Shown here in pieces: positions 1 to 12,480 of a DNA stretch of 64,000 nt. The notes beneath the pieces were generated by a model. The model had not been told where the DNA came from. It was given only the letters and a program-made list of their open reading frames with translations, and made no database searches. Positions within the stretch are counted from its first letter, which is position 1, and every line of letters begins with the position of its first letter. The DNA comes from Trichopria drosophilae. Taxonomy: Eukaryota > Arthropoda > Insecta > Hymenoptera > Diapriidae. The stretch lies in contig CM059586.1 of NCBI GenBank assembly GCA_030407085.1, positions 31,297,501 through 31,361,500 of the forward strand, in the 5' to 3' direction. The translations under genes and the position numbers were made by a program.

Positions 1-2366
1 TATGTTTAGGTTAAAGATATATTCATAGAAATTTACATCAAATTACATTTGTTTAGCACAAATAATATCAAGAAACATTGTCAAACAACATCTGAAATTA
101 CATAATGAGCATGAGGAGAATTCTGTATAAAAAATTATAAATAAACTTAAAAAGAGCATATTTATATAAAATAAACGCATTCTTCTCATTAAATACTAGT
201 ATTTATTATTTTCACCTAAAGATATGTAGTAATGTCATACAAAAGATTGTTTAATACGAACAAATTTATATAAAATGTAAATAAATTATTTTAAACATTC
301 AAAATGGTTTACATGTTACCTACAGTTTTTGATTGACAGCTGTACATAACAATTTTATATTTAAAAATATTTGTTTAATTTTAAAATGTTATTATTAATC
401 ATTTATAACTTTTATAGAACCATTTTTTAAAATATCTTTCAGATTGGCAATTGTTCAAAATTAATCGAATTCCGGTATATCGACAGCAGCCAATCAATTA
501 TATAATTGAGGTGTACTGTACACGATAACGTTTGACGCAACGTAATATTATCTGCTTTGGCAAATAGTTGGAGCAAGTTTATCTCCATCGACAAACAATC
601 GAGATAATGTAGCACCCACGCATAAGCGATTTTATCACTAAGATTTTCTGCCTCAGAACTTGATGTGACTCAAGCTGACTTCATCACTATTTCATTACGA
701 TATATCGAATCACTGTTTCTTAATCGTGAATTTTTATACCAAATAAAGGTTACATTTGCTATTCACCTTCATTATATTTATTTTTAAAAACAATAATTTT
801 GACTATTTCAGTTTTATAAGAGGTGTAGTTCCTCGTATTGCCGCTAGTCGCCGTGGCAAGTCGTTTCCTGCCCGATAAAGAAATGAGTTGCAATGTTGTA
901 TATAAAGGAAATTTTTACAGAAACATAAACAATATCAATCGGTTGTGTTTATATAGTTTCGGTTTATTATTGGACGTACATTTTACATCTATTTACTTAT
1001 AATTCGACGTCGTATCGACGATCAGATTCCACTTTTTCGCTTTCATGTTTGTTTCAATCTGAATAACGTAGTTTTTTGTTACGATTTTGTTTTCAACTTC
1101 GTCGCCACCTACCGTTTGATGGTTAAAGCATAGTTTGATAAATTAAAATAAAAATATATTAAATTTGCAATATTAGAGTATACTAATTTAGAATTAAATA
1201 TCGCGTATAATTTACTTGTGCATATTAAAAGAATATTAAAAACTTTTTAGTAGAACAACTTATACTAAAGAATTCTTAGTACACTTATATAAATACTGCA
1301 ATGCTTCCTGAATGTTTTGTTACCAGTTGCTGGAATCCTAAGATTCCTTGGCGACTTTTTGCCTGTTCAGTACTAAACGAACGTCTTAATGAAATTACAC
1401 GGTGAATATCAATATTGTTCGCAGTCTTTCTCCTCCAAAAAAGAGATAATAGCCGTAATAAAGGAACGGAAGTCAATAAGGATTTAAAAATATCTAAGCT
1501 ATTATGTTAGAATTTATCGTTAGAGGAAGCTCCTAGCTATTTACGTCCAGGAAAATACGGGTGAGTACTGCTTATCACAAGTTGGCAAAGATGTAATTGT
1601 ACCGGAGGAAAATGCGAAGTTACCGGATAACAAGATTGCACTGTACTCGGATGCCGTCTTGCCACCGTAGTATCGGTAATTAGTCTTGCACTCAAGACCC
1701 TTCAGATACTGTTTATTTATCACCGATAACTAATTAACTGATTAAAGATTGATCCGCTTCGTTCGGAATTTCTTTTTATACGGAAGGAAATTTATTCGGT
1801 TCGTTTTAAGTACACTTGGTTGAATTATTATGTAACGTTCAATATCTACTTGTTAGCTGAGATTTTTTTTGTCATTGAACTTATTTAACTTTCTGAAAGT
1901 AATACGAGTTTGTAATAAATAGTGTATTGGGACAATTTTTAAACTTATTTAATTACACTTCGTCAAGTAAATATTTATTTGAATAATATTTAACAAATAT
2001 GTACCAGGTATGAGGAAATATATTTTCTCATACTCTGAGCGCAAAATTCTATTTTGTTCTCTATATTTCGGGAGTAAAATAGGACTAAACTACATGCATT
2101 GATAATTTAATTATTTTTTTATTAAGCCATCATTGAGGTAAAACAAAAAATGTCAATGAATTTAGTTAAGGTATTTAACTATTTCCATAACTCGTCAAAA
2201 CAAATTACTGCATGGTCCATGGATTTAGAAAATGTGCATTTGTATCAAAATGGCGAACTGTCAAAATTAGTAGTTAGATTTTTACGCAAAATTGTTTTTT
2301 GGCTATAAAACGACCATTTTTTAATAGAAAAACCATTAAACATTACAATTTTAATAACGTCCAGTA
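1..2366. other. AT-rich non-coding stretch
   Basis: I see no convincing gene here. Most is AT-rich sequence with short stop-broken frames. One GC-richer block lies at about 812-880, directly after a splice-acceptor-like TATTTCAG (804-811). It reads F-I-R-G-V-V-P-R-I-A-A and stops at TAA 876-878, only 21 codons, so it is noted but not called an exon. Confidence 0.6.
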
Positions 2367-2368
2367 TA

Positions 2369-2626
2369 GAGTCCCGGTATATTTATTTACCTGTTCGGTT
2401 CCTCGCCTTCCCCTCCCGTCTTATTATACTTACCAAAAGAATGGGAGCGTCGCTTCTCCCACTCCCGTCAGTCGCGCCATGTTCGTGACGTCACACCAGG
2501 CCCTTCCTAAGGGCCCAGCCCGCAAAGTGGGGGAAAAAGAGAGCGGCGACAGACAAATATAACGGGACGGAACTGGGCAAATATGTTGGGACGTAAATAT
2601 AGCGAGACGCAATTATACCGGGACTC
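2369..2626. mobile_element. TA-flanked inverted-repeat DNA element (GAGTCCCGGTATA ends)
   Basis: The ends are inverted copies of GAGTCCCGGTATA, each flanked by TA (2367-2368 and 2627-2628), the signature of Tc1/mariner-type insertion. The right half holds repeated units at about 20-bp spacing of the form AAATAT-NN-GGGACG (near 2556, 2580, 2597 and 2615), which look like subterminal transposase-binding sites. The interior is GC-richer and pyrimidine-rich and has no transposase frame. At 258 bp this is a non-autonomous (MITE-like) copy. Confidence 0.75.
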
Positions 2627-2628
2627 TA

Positions 2629-4908
2629 ATGTATCAAGCAAAATTTAAAACAATTCGTTTAAAGTTATACATAAAAAAACAAATATACATGCCAATTCAC
2701 CTGGAAATATGGTTAATTCAGGATATTTATAGGTAAATCCGATATATATTTAAGTTTAATACAGTCATATGTTTTTGATCATAGTTCTAAAAACAAATGT
2801 GACCATGTCTTTTCAAGATACAAATATAAAAATTGTTTACAATACTATTTTAAAAAGTAAGAACATTTTTTATTAGTAATGAACAATACTCATTAAATGT
2901 CTATAACTTAGAAGGCTTTTTAAAAAAAGAATGTTTATTAACTCAGATTAGAACAATAAAAAACGATGAAACCCACAATGTTCTCTGAGATCCCTGCCAT
3001 GGACCAAAAAGTGGAATATAGCTAAACGGCATAAGCATTATTGAAAACAAGGAGTGACAACGAAAATTGACGAATGCCGTGAAAACCATTGTTATTTTGT
3101 AATCGAAGAGCACTTGAATGGGGCGCCAGCGTCATTACAACTTAGAATGTGAAGCAAAGAGCCGGGCACGACTTTCACACTGCAGTTTTTCGCTTTTTCC
3201 CGTGGGAACTGTTGAACCCGTATATATCGCGCTACATCAAGGTGAGAAAGAGAGTCATGAATTTGATGGTTCATGAAACCGCCTGAAAGTCCATCGGATT
3301 ATATCATCCTAACGATAATGGACAGAAATAAAAATCAGTGTTTAATATTTAAAGATGGCGGTTATCGAGTTTCAGAGGAAAGTGTGAATAGTGTCATAAC
3401 AGCTGAGGTTTTACCGGTTGGAAATTCTGGGTCATCTAGGTCCAAGAGGATACAATCTCGCCCGTGCACTCCTAATAATTCGTAATAACTTATTCAGTGG
3501 GCGATTTAGGAATAAACGCATAGTACTTAAAATGCGCGCGTGCGCTCGTTGTAAGACAAGTAGCTGTCATAAATTACGAAATACAATATAAATGCAAATT
3601 GAATAGCAGCGGCCCATACCCTGTACTGTTTGCATTCTTGGTAAGGAGTCTACACAGGATGTGGAGTTAGCGATGGTTATTTTCAATGTTCCAACGATGT
3701 TAACGTCTTTAGGGTATGCGGGCACCGGAGTACCTTTCCAGATCTTTCTCTTTTCCGGTTACGACCAGGCTCCCATGGACTGATCCCAACCTCGATCGGT
3801 CTTCATCCATCTCCCCATGTACCGGTTTTCCTTCCTGCCTCAGATTGTCAACGTAAATGTTGGTTTAAGTTCACCACGTCGCACTGGATTACCGACTTCC
3901 TCATTTTTAATGACGATCTAGCGCCGACATTGATTCGCCGTTCCGCTCAAAGTAACTTGTAAGACTTCCGAGAGCGCTGGGAAACGAATTGTGATATTCG
4001 AAAACGGGTCTCCACACACACAGGACGTTGATTTATCAAGTTCTCATTCCTTATTGCGCAGTACGAATCTTTTTCCAGCATTTCATAATCGCCTGCTCTG
4101 CGTAAAAGAGAGTCGAGAATCGCCCAACGAATTTCCAAGTGGCATCGCTTTCGACTCAGGAAAGCACACGCCACATGAAAAGCCTGGTTTTATACGGGGC
4201 ATAAAACCGGCAGGACGAGGATCATAAAGTCGAATGACCTAACCTGATATAAAGAAACTTTGTCTCGATAACTAAACGACCTTAGATTAGGATGACGAGG
4301 CAAGAGACCCGAGTTTTACCGCCAATAAAACCTAGGCTCGTATACACGTAGGTTTCACCAGCGAGCATTTCGCAACTCTGAGCTTATCCGTACTTCAGCC
4401 TGGTACCACGTGAAAAATCTAAGTAGACGCACGTATAGAGAGATTTTTTGCTAGAACGATAAAGGACTTTTAGCCATTTTGTAAAATTATGTACAAGAAT
4501 TCCGGCTAACTAAAAGAAACTGTGAAACTATTCCGCATGAAAAAATAATTAATTTCATTATTATAAGTAGTTATTCAGTTTTGGAGATTGAAAATACTGG
4601 GTACTGAACATTGAAACTAGAGACGTTGCAGCATAATTCAAAGTATTGAATACTTTTGGTCCTCTTAAGCTTTTGGTATACTATTTTTACGCTCTTACAA
4701 CGTCTTGGAAGCAAAAAAAACATTGTTGAAAATATAAAGTACGTTCATTAAACTTTACAACTAATATCAATGAATATAAATCGTGTTATGCTGAACGCAA
4801 AATGGATTTCCTATCTATTTTCAAAATGGTTTCCAGTGGTTATTTTTACCTCTGAAGTCCAAAATTCGTCTATATAATCGAGTGTCAAGGAAGAAGAACC
4901 GGTTGAAC
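2629..4908. other. Intergenic or intronic DNA with CpG-bearing patches
   Basis: No gene is recognised. About 3080-3560 and 3640-4460 are more complex and contain more CpG than the surroundings, with short open stretches on both strands but no known domain. They could be regulatory DNA or decayed exons. The rest is AT-rich filler. Confidence 0.5.
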
Positions 4909-5930
4909 CGATTTCGAAAAATCGAATTGAAAAAATGACCGCCATATAGAGAATTTCAAACAGAACAATGTTTACATGTAATATTTTTTAATTCGACATC
5001 AACTTTTTTAGGAAATAATTAAAAAGTAAAAATTTCACCGGCCGCTAATTCATAACTTTTGAATTATATATCACGAGATCTCGTGAATTATCAAACGAAA
5101 CGACTTGACATTTTAACTACAAATACAATATAGCAATACAAATACGAATAGAAGGTTAACAAATGTTATCTTCTTTTCTTTTTTAATACAGGTGTATTTA
5201 AACACAATGCAACGATATTTATGACTATTTATTTTCAAACTACTGGGGAGCCGAGCGAAGTTTTCAAAAATAAAAAACTGATATTGTGGCATTATAGAGA
5301 AAGAGTTGAAGAAGTTTTCTGCGAAAACAGAATTTGGAAAAATTTACACAGTTAAAAACTAGGAACGTTACATTAGCGCTAGAATTTTCGAGAGCGCACC
5401 CGGTGTGTAGCGATTAGTCCAGAGAACAAAGACAACAGCTGTCGAAAATTCTAGCGCTAAATTATCGTTCGTAATTTTTAACTGTGTAAATTTTTCCAAA
5501 TTCTGTTTTCGCAGAAAACTTCTTCAACTCTTTCTCCACAAAACCACAATCTCAGTTTTTTATTTTCGAAAACTTCGCTCGGCTCCCCAGACGTTTGAAA
5601 ATAAATAGTTATAAATACCATTGCGTCGTGTTTAAACATACCTGTATTAAAAAAGAAAAGAAGGTATAATTTGTTAACCTTCTATTCGTTTTTATATTAC
5701 TATATTGTGTAAGTAGTTAAAATATCAAGTCATTTCGAGTCGTTTGATAGTTCACGAGATATCGTAATATATAGTTCAAACGTTATGAATTAGCGGACGG
5801 TGAAATTTTTTACTTTTTAACTATTTCCTAAAAAAGTTGAGGCCGAATTAAAAAATGTTAAATGCAAACATTGTTCAGTTTGAAATTGTCTATATGTTGG
5901 GATTTTTCCCAATTCGATTTTTCGAAGTCG
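4909..5930. mobile_element. About 1-kb fold-back (long inverted repeat) element
   Basis: Two arms of roughly 480-500 bp are inverted copies of each other. The outer ends are CGATTTCGAAAAATCGAATTG on the left and its near-complement on the right. The inner ends are the matching TTAGCGCTAGAATTTTCGA (5373-5391) and its complement (5442-5460). About 50 bp in the middle is unpaired. Arms differ by scattered substitutions and small indels, so it is not recent. No transposase is encoded. A transcript through it would form a very long hairpin. I could not identify a target-site duplication. Confidence 0.8.
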
Positions 5931-7008
5931 ATTTTATTTGTTTCCGAAAACGAAAAAACTTTGAAAAAAAATGTTCTATTTAGGAACACATGAAGCATTT
6001 GGTGTGTTTTGAAGAACTCTTTTTGTCGAAAAAGACCGTTCAACCGTAGGTATACATTGCATGTCGTAACGCCATTTGATCTCTATTCTGTAAGATCGTT
6101 AAGTAATCGAATCGCAGCTGTTATTCTGCCTGGGACTGACTAACGTATAACGATAAAGGCGGCGACGACGGCGGTGATAAAAAGCATAACGATCGGCAGA
6201 ACCTAAACAAATATTCTAGTGCATGCTTAAAATTGTCGCGGCATACGTTTGTTACGTCTTTCTGGCGGGAAACCCCCTCCACCTTCGACCACCTCCACAT
6301 TTACCGCACGATTGGATCGATTATAACGCTCTGTGTTTGTTCTTCCAACGATCCTGAGAAATCGACCTCCTTATCGGACTATCAAGACTTCTGCGAAACA
6401 CGCGGTGTGTTATGTTTTACACAAATGCGAGTGTGCCCAGAACAGTCGCAAGCTGGAAATCCGAGACCAATAGCTGGTACTCGGAGTTTAGAGTTACCAT
6501 TTTTCGAAAGTAACATTTTGATAAGTACCAATCCGCTGTAAATGTTTTTAATAGAGGAAGTTATCTATCGATCAATGATTTTGAACTTTATTGTAAATTT
6601 GTTACGTCTAAATGGAAGAAAATCGCGTTTCATTTTTTCTTTTTTTTTTCTTTTTTAAATCTTTTTTTCATTTTTTTCTTTCGTTGGCTAGGTAATTCCT
6701 TAGAAATGGTACAGTTGATATTTGCATCCTTGAAGTCCAACAGTACAACAAAATGTATTTCTACTTTTTTAGATTTATTCGTTTCTGACTATGTTATTTA
6801 TGTATTCGATTATTTCATTTATCAGTAATATGCTTAAAAAAAATAAAAAAATAAAAATAAAAACTATTCCTAGTTTTAAAAGATATTTCTAATTTATTAA
6901 GGACCAAGAGTAGCTTCAGTATATTTTCGCTATTTTCAAAATTTCTTTCTTTAACCCATTAATGCTCAAAGCACACTTTTGTTTTTTGCAATTTCATTCA
7001 AGTATTTT
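5931..7008. other. Non-coding stretch with a CpG-bearing patch
   Basis: About 6060-6540 is higher-complexity sequence with a GGCGGCGACGACGGCGG-type triplet run near 6158. An open frame to the TAA at 6539-6541 has no recognisable motif. From 6630 to 6700 there is a T-rich, TTTTTC-type run. The rest is AT-rich and featureless. Confidence 0.5.
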
Positions 7009-7831
7009 TGGTGCACCTCAAAACCCCGACAAATCATATAACAGACATTTCAGACTACAGATATTAAAAAACCAGACATTTCATAATGCAGACAAATTAT
7101 CTCGGTCGCCGCCCTTGAGGTCTCACTGGGGTGCATCCGAAAAACCCGACAAATCACGAAACAGACACTTCAAAACCCCGACATTCAAAAACCAGACATT
7201 TCAAAAACCAAACATTTAAAAAAACAGACATTCAAAAATCAGATATTTCAAAAAATCGAGATTCAAAAACCAGACATTTTAGAAAATAGGCCTTCAAAAA
7301 CGAGACATTTCAAAATGTAGACATATTTTGTAAGTCCGTTTTTTTAGATTTCTAGTGTTGTAATGTCTTGTTTTGTGATTTGTCGGGTTTTTGAGGTGCA
7401 TTCTCTAACTGGAAGGTCATTTCAAGGTAAAAAATGTTTGACTAACTAAGAGGTTAACTTTGTTGTTGTTGGACACTGGAAGGTCAATTCAGTTTGACCC
7501 CCGGATTATTTAGTCAGCACATTTCGGAGTCAAGCATTGGGTTTACCTCAAAAACTCGACAAATCACAAAATATAGCCATTCAAAAAACCAGACATTTCA
7601 AATGTAATTAATGATTGACGTCTAAATTTGCTTAATAAATAATCCGAGAGTCAAACTAATTTGACTTTCAAGTGACCTACGAAGTTAACCCCCGGGTCAA
7701 ACATTTTTTTACCTTGAAATGACCTTTCAGTGAGACCTCAAAAACGGTGTCCCGGATAAATTGTCTGTATTTTGAAATTTTTGGATTTTGAATGTCTGTT
7801 TTCTTAAATGTCGTGTTTTTGCGATGCACCC
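7009..7831. mobile_element. Inverted-repeat DNA element with 8-bp target duplication (outer element)
   Basis: The left end TGGTGCACCTCAAAACCCC and the right end (complement of GGGTGCATCGCAAAAACAC) are inverted copies. Pairing continues through GACAAATTAT and GAGGTCTCACTG into a core that is itself an inverted repeat (AAGGTCATTTCAAGGT, then GTTTGACC). The element is flanked by AGTATTTT (7001-7008) and AGTATTTC (7832-7839), a 7/8 match, so an 8-bp duplication. That length fits hAT or P superfamilies, although the ends are not the usual hAT type. A second element of the same family (7129-7403) sits inside the left arm, and a one-sided copy (about 7539-7615) is near the centre. No transposase frame is present. 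Confidence 0.8.
7129..7403. mobile_element. Nested 275-bp element of the GGGTGC family, with its own 8-bp duplication
   Basis: It starts GGGTGCATCCGAAAAACCCG and ends with the complement of the same motif (GATTTGTCGGGTTTTTGAGG, then TGCATTC). Flanks are TCTCACTG (7121-7128) and TCTAACTG (7404-7411). Removing it together with one flank restores GAGGTCTCACTG-GAAGGTCATTTC. That is what the intact right arm of the outer element reads near 7710-7740, so the insertion event is directly visible. The arms are made of about 20-bp units of the type AAAAACCAGACATTTC. Confidence 0.85.
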
Positions 7832-7880
7832 AGTATTTCGTATCAAAATCGAAGTTGAAAAATTATTGGAAGATACATAC

Positions 7881-8800
7881 CCTACTATTTTCGTGGTCGC
7901 TTTTCAAGATTCCAACGTTAAAATTGACTTTCAGTTCTCAGAAATTCCAATATGGTGTCCAACTGATTAAGCATTGCCAAATATTTAAGAAATATTTTTT
8001 CTTCTCAATTTTTTTGGAGCCATTAAAATATTGGGATTCTATCAAAACTATGTAGAAAGGTGGTGAAAATATTTGAATTTTAAGAAAAAATTTTTAGTTT
8101 TATACCCCAGATTATTGTAACGACCTCGAAATGGCGACATATAATAAATATTCCTTTAGAACAATTTTTGGGTGCTGAAACTCGCAATTATGTTGTTTTT
8201 TTAAACACTAAGGTTGAAAAGTTCTTAGAATTTATTGAGAAATATATTGGCATTTTTTGAGATTTTTTTATGATATTTAGAAAAATTTATTATTTACATT
8301 TTTATTAAAATTTTAAAGTCTTTTCGAAAAATTCCGACAATATGTTAGCATATCCTACACTAAATTCTTAGAATTTTTTGTTCGTTGTTACTTTTTGTTA
8401 AATTGATAGGTTTTAAGAAAAAAATTATAAATATAATATTTGCAATTTATTTCCTAAAAATCTATCTTCTTGAAAAAATTGCAAACAACAAAAAACGTTC
8501 AGAATTCATCATAGAATAAGCTCACATTTTTACGGAATTTTCCGTAAATAATTTAAAGTTTTGAACAAAAATTAGATAAAAACTGTCTCAAAATATGATA
8601 AAAAAATCTGAAGAAATGCCAGTATATTTCTCAACCAATTTCAAGAACTTAATTTTAGTATTTTTTTTGTTTTAAATCTCATAGTTTATGAGTTAGAGCG
8701 TTGTGAAATACGTTTAAAATGCATCGGTATTTTGACATTTGTGTAATAGGTTAACCTCAAATTATATACTAAAATTTTACATATAAAAACAGTTTTATTC
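7881..8800. repeat. Copy of an AT-rich palindromic repeat family (first of four)
   Basis: It begins with ACTATTTTCGTGGTCGCTTTTCAAGATTCC, a form of the end also seen at 43205. It contains an imperfect inverted repeat (about 8208-8662) whose arms read GAGAAATATATTGGCATTTTTTGAG and its complement. Near 8690 it carries the ATAGTTTATGAGTTA phrase that recurs at 10420 and 44020. The right terminus is not clear. No coding capacity is seen. Confidence 0.5.
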
Positions 8801-9664
8801 CATTACACTAAACAGATAAGCATCAACTGCCTTCCAACATGGCGCCAGCAATAATTCTAGTCATCCTAAATGAAATCTAGATAACGTTTGCTTTTAATTT
8901 CTACCTGGGACATTGTATACTTTCCGTAATGGGGGAACAATCACATATCCCATACATTATATACAAAAATTACCATACTGTTCTGCATGAGTTGCGTATA
9001 CTCCATCTACATTTTAATGAAATAATTACATTACATGAAAAAAATACTACTTACCAATATACATATTTTTATTTATTTCTTATATTATTAAGAATAATAT
9101 TTATAATATCTTTTAAAATATTTTTATTAAATTTAGCTTGGAATTTTTAATATTTTAGAGATAAAATAGTTCAATTTTTTTCTGATTTTAAAAAACAGTT
9201 ATCGCTATTATAGCGGTGTCGTATATGTTTAAACTACTTCCCATTTTAACAGTTACAGTTACATTTTGGGCATTTCTACCTTTATTTCAGAGTCTAAATA
9301 AAGACGACGGATAAAAACTGTTTAATTATAAATTTCAATAAAAATCTAGAAATTAACCGAATACCAGAATGTCCAAATGTGGCAAGTTATTGCAGCATTT
9401 ACTGCGTTTCTACGTAAGATGTTTCTCTTGGAGATGGGCAATAAGAAGATGATTCATTCTCGAACTGTCTCTAAGTTGTTAAAAGTCATGTATTTAACGT
9501 ACATATTTGAAATTTACTTCCTGAATATTCACTAGAATTAACATATTAAGAATGTTAAATTTAATGAAAGTTCAGGAAGCAAATTTCTTGATTGTACATT
9601 CAACTTTATCATAGTTTTAATAGAGTAACTAAATATGATATCCTACTAAAAAAAGAAAAAAACT
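8801..9664. other. AT-rich non-coding stretch
   Basis: I see nothing specific here beyond AT-rich sequence and short stop-broken frames. Confidence 0.5.
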
Positions 9665-9890
9665 GTGCCTTGAAAAAAAAAATTTAATTGAGACAACTAA
9701 ACGTGTAGTTGCCCAGTGGGAACCAAATATTTAGTCATTTTTACTCTGCGTTTAGTCGAACTGAATAAAATGTAGTTAATCTGACATTGATTTTGTTAGT
9801 TTAAGTAAATGCAGTTTAAAAATGACTAAATATTTAATTCCCACTGGACAACTAACCGTTCAGTTATCTGGACTAAATTTTTTTTCTGTG
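9665..9890. mobile_element. Small inverted-repeat element with a CACACAG-type end
   Basis: The arms match as inverted copies through AATTTA...GACAACTAA, GTAGTTG.CCAGTGGGAA and AAATATTTAGTCATTTTT. The right end reads AAATTTTTTTTCTGTGTGTA, so the terminus resembles the CACAG ends of the five-copy family at 13.5, 26.2 and 47 kb but the interior differs. The left tip is eroded. It is non-coding, about 225 bp. Confidence 0.7.
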
Positions 9891-10019
9891 TGTAAAATAG
9901 GTGCAATTTATTTCTTCGATCGTACATGACAAATAATAAAAACCTACATACCTTCTAGGAAATGTGAGTCAACGGTCACTTTGCAAACAAATACACATTA
10001 AACATGCCGATCCAAATTT
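9891..10019. other. Short AT-rich spacer
   Basis: I see no feature here. Confidence 0.4.
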
Positions 10020-10735
10020 TTTTCATTTTTCGATTTTTTTAAGATTTTTCTGATGGTATTTTCAGAAATTCTGTACCTACATTTTTCTTACAAATTTCAA
10101 AAAGTTTTAATATATTTCGTGATGAGTGCTAAATAATTTTTGGTACTGGCAATTTTTTTTTCTAGAATTTGATAGTTTTCAAGAAGAAATATCCAAAACT
10201 ATAAAAATTGGGATTTTTGTTTCTAACATAAGAGAACAACAATTTCTACAATTTATCACGAAATATACTAGATTTTTAAAATATCTTTTTAATTTTTAAG
10301 ATAAATTTATGTCTAAAATTTTTCAAAATATATTAAAAAATCTGACAAAAATTCTATTATATTTCTCGATATGAATTTTAAGAATTTTTCAGTCTTACTA
10401 TTTTTTTTAAATGCTCATAGTTTTCGAGTTACAGAGTCCGGAAATTTTTCATATAAATTTATTTTGTGGAGGCCATTTTGATGACGTTAAAATAAAGTGA
10501 CGCTAAAAATTGAAATAATTTTTTGAAATTTCAAGTACTCCGAGGACCATCGTGCGCAGTTTTAATCGAATCCCAATGGCCTAATGGGTCTAAAAAAATC
10601 GATAAAATTAAATGTTTCCAAATTTTTTGTCAATTTTAGGCAATATAGGCGCCGTATCGGAATTCCTGTTATTGAAAACTTGACCCCGGAAAGTTGAAGA
10701 GCGACCTTCAAAACATTAAAATTTTCCGAAACTTT
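10020..10735. repeat. Copy of the AT-rich palindromic repeat family, right part
   Basis: It ends with GGAATTCCTGTTATTGAAAAC and CCGGAAAGTTGAAGAGCGACC, the complement of the left end at 7890 and of the 43.2 kb copy. Inside are the phrases CATAGTTTTCGAGTTACAG and GTCCGGAAATTTTTC that recur in the other copies. The open frame that crosses it has no recognisable domain. Confidence 0.5.
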
Positions 10736-12480
10736 CATTACTAAATTAATCTCGCGAATAAAAAAAACTGATGGACTCTTGGATGTGAATGGATTAAAAG
10801 CAACACCGAAAACCATAACACTTCCCCTCCTCTCAACGGCATAATTTTTTTTTTTTTTATTTGAGGTCATTTTTAGTCTCCATCATTTTAGAGACCATTA
10901 TGCCGTAAAGGGCATAATTTTAACAGTCTGCTTTTCTCGAGCATCCTTGAAATAAAAAAAAAGATATTATAAGAAATTTTTGGAAAACACACCTAAAAAT
11001 GAGCAACAGAAAATATATTAGCAAAAAGTGCTAACTTTATTAAACTAAATATCTCCTGATCCTTTGAAAAATATTCCTTGACATTGTTAATTTTCTGGTG
11101 TCCACTATCCGCAACTAACTCGAGTGGTAGTTAAATTTTTCCAGCGTGTACCCATGAGGGTTCCATTTAAACAGCATGATTGAATAATGTTCAAAGGAGT
11201 CCATAATATGGGTCAAACGAACGAGTTATAGGGTTCGAAGGGAGCCTTCAATTTGACCTTGTGATTAATTATATGGGTATATCCGCGTACGAATTGTCTC
11301 CACGCACTCCCTTTATGCGGAAACCCCTATATTCATGTCTGAATGTATAAACTTGACAATTTGTCAGACATATTTTGTTTCCCTTTCGAATTAGACACTT
11401 TTAAAGCACCTTTGGAGTATAATAAACCATTTTTTGACGCGGTGTTTGTATTAGGATACCAATTATTTCTAAAAAAATGATTTTCTGTTATCTACTGAAG
11501 GTTGAAAACACTGTTTGCGCGCTATGAGAAAAAAAACTATTTGCTTCCAGGGTGCAAAAAGTATTATTTTTTTATGTGTCTTTGAAGTAGCATTCATACC
11601 AAATGTTTTTCAGGTAAAGAGTATTGATGTTAGTTCTCGTAAAATAATTTAACACATTTCGAACCACACTGAGAAAAATGCATTTTGGCGTATAAAAAAT
11701 TATGTATTTTAATAGTAATTGACATCATTGAAGAATCGATTTCGAAGAATCGAAAAAACTATGAGTTTTTATACAAAAATGATAAAAGCAAAAGGTCTAA
11801 GAAATTATGCTGAAAATATTGCAATTTTTAAACATTTTTAATTATTTTTTGAGAAAATTGTTATTTAAAATTTTTTAAACATTTAAAAATATTTACGAAC
11901 AAATCTGAAGAAAATTTGGTACATTCTTTGATAAATTCTGCACATTTTTTTTGTTAATTCCAATTTATTCTAAAAATTTACAGTTTCCGATTTTTGAAAA
12001 TCAAAATAGATCACACAAAACTCGTAGTAATTTATTTGTATGATTTTACGAAAAAGAAAACCTAGCTGATTCGAAATAATAGCAATTTCTTCAATTTCAA
12101 TAATTTTCAACATTCAGGCAGGCGCCATTTTGAAATGAAAAATAAAATAAATAAAAATATGTGAATGTATAATTTGAAGTAAGAACATCGGGAACACATT
12201 TCTGATAGGTTAGAGGCTGATCTGAAAAGAGTATCATAGTTAAAAATACATTTAAACAAAAAATTTTGGCTAAAAAATCGCGTTTTTTCCATTTTTTTTT
12301 GTAAAAAAAACGTGGTAAACGTAATTTCTCGACAATTTCAGTAACGCCACTAGTCGGATATAGATGTTTCCATTTTTGATAAATTTGTATTGTATATATA
12401 AAACGATGCTGAAATCCGTATACAAATTATACAAATTTTAGACTTAAAGGGTTAAACTAAAAAATATGTTACTTATAAAA
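10736..12480. other. AT-rich non-coding stretch
   Basis: No gene or RNA is recognised. Sequence at 11660-12300 resembles the AT-rich palindromic family in wording (TTGAAAATTTTTAAAC, TTTGATAAATTCTGCACATTTTTT) but has no visible ends. Confidence 0.45.

Noticed and set aside
812..878. Short exon-like block after TATTTCAG
   Set aside because: Only 21 codons to a stop, no partner exon, no recognisable peptide.
6233..6541. 102-codon open frame on the plus strand
   Set aside because: No known motif, non-ATG start in context, and no splice or expression signal; listed only as part of a complex patch.
7009..7331. CRISPR-like array of short repeats with spacers
   Set aside because: The units vary in sequence and length, have no unique spacers, and sit in inverted arms of a transposon in an animal genome.
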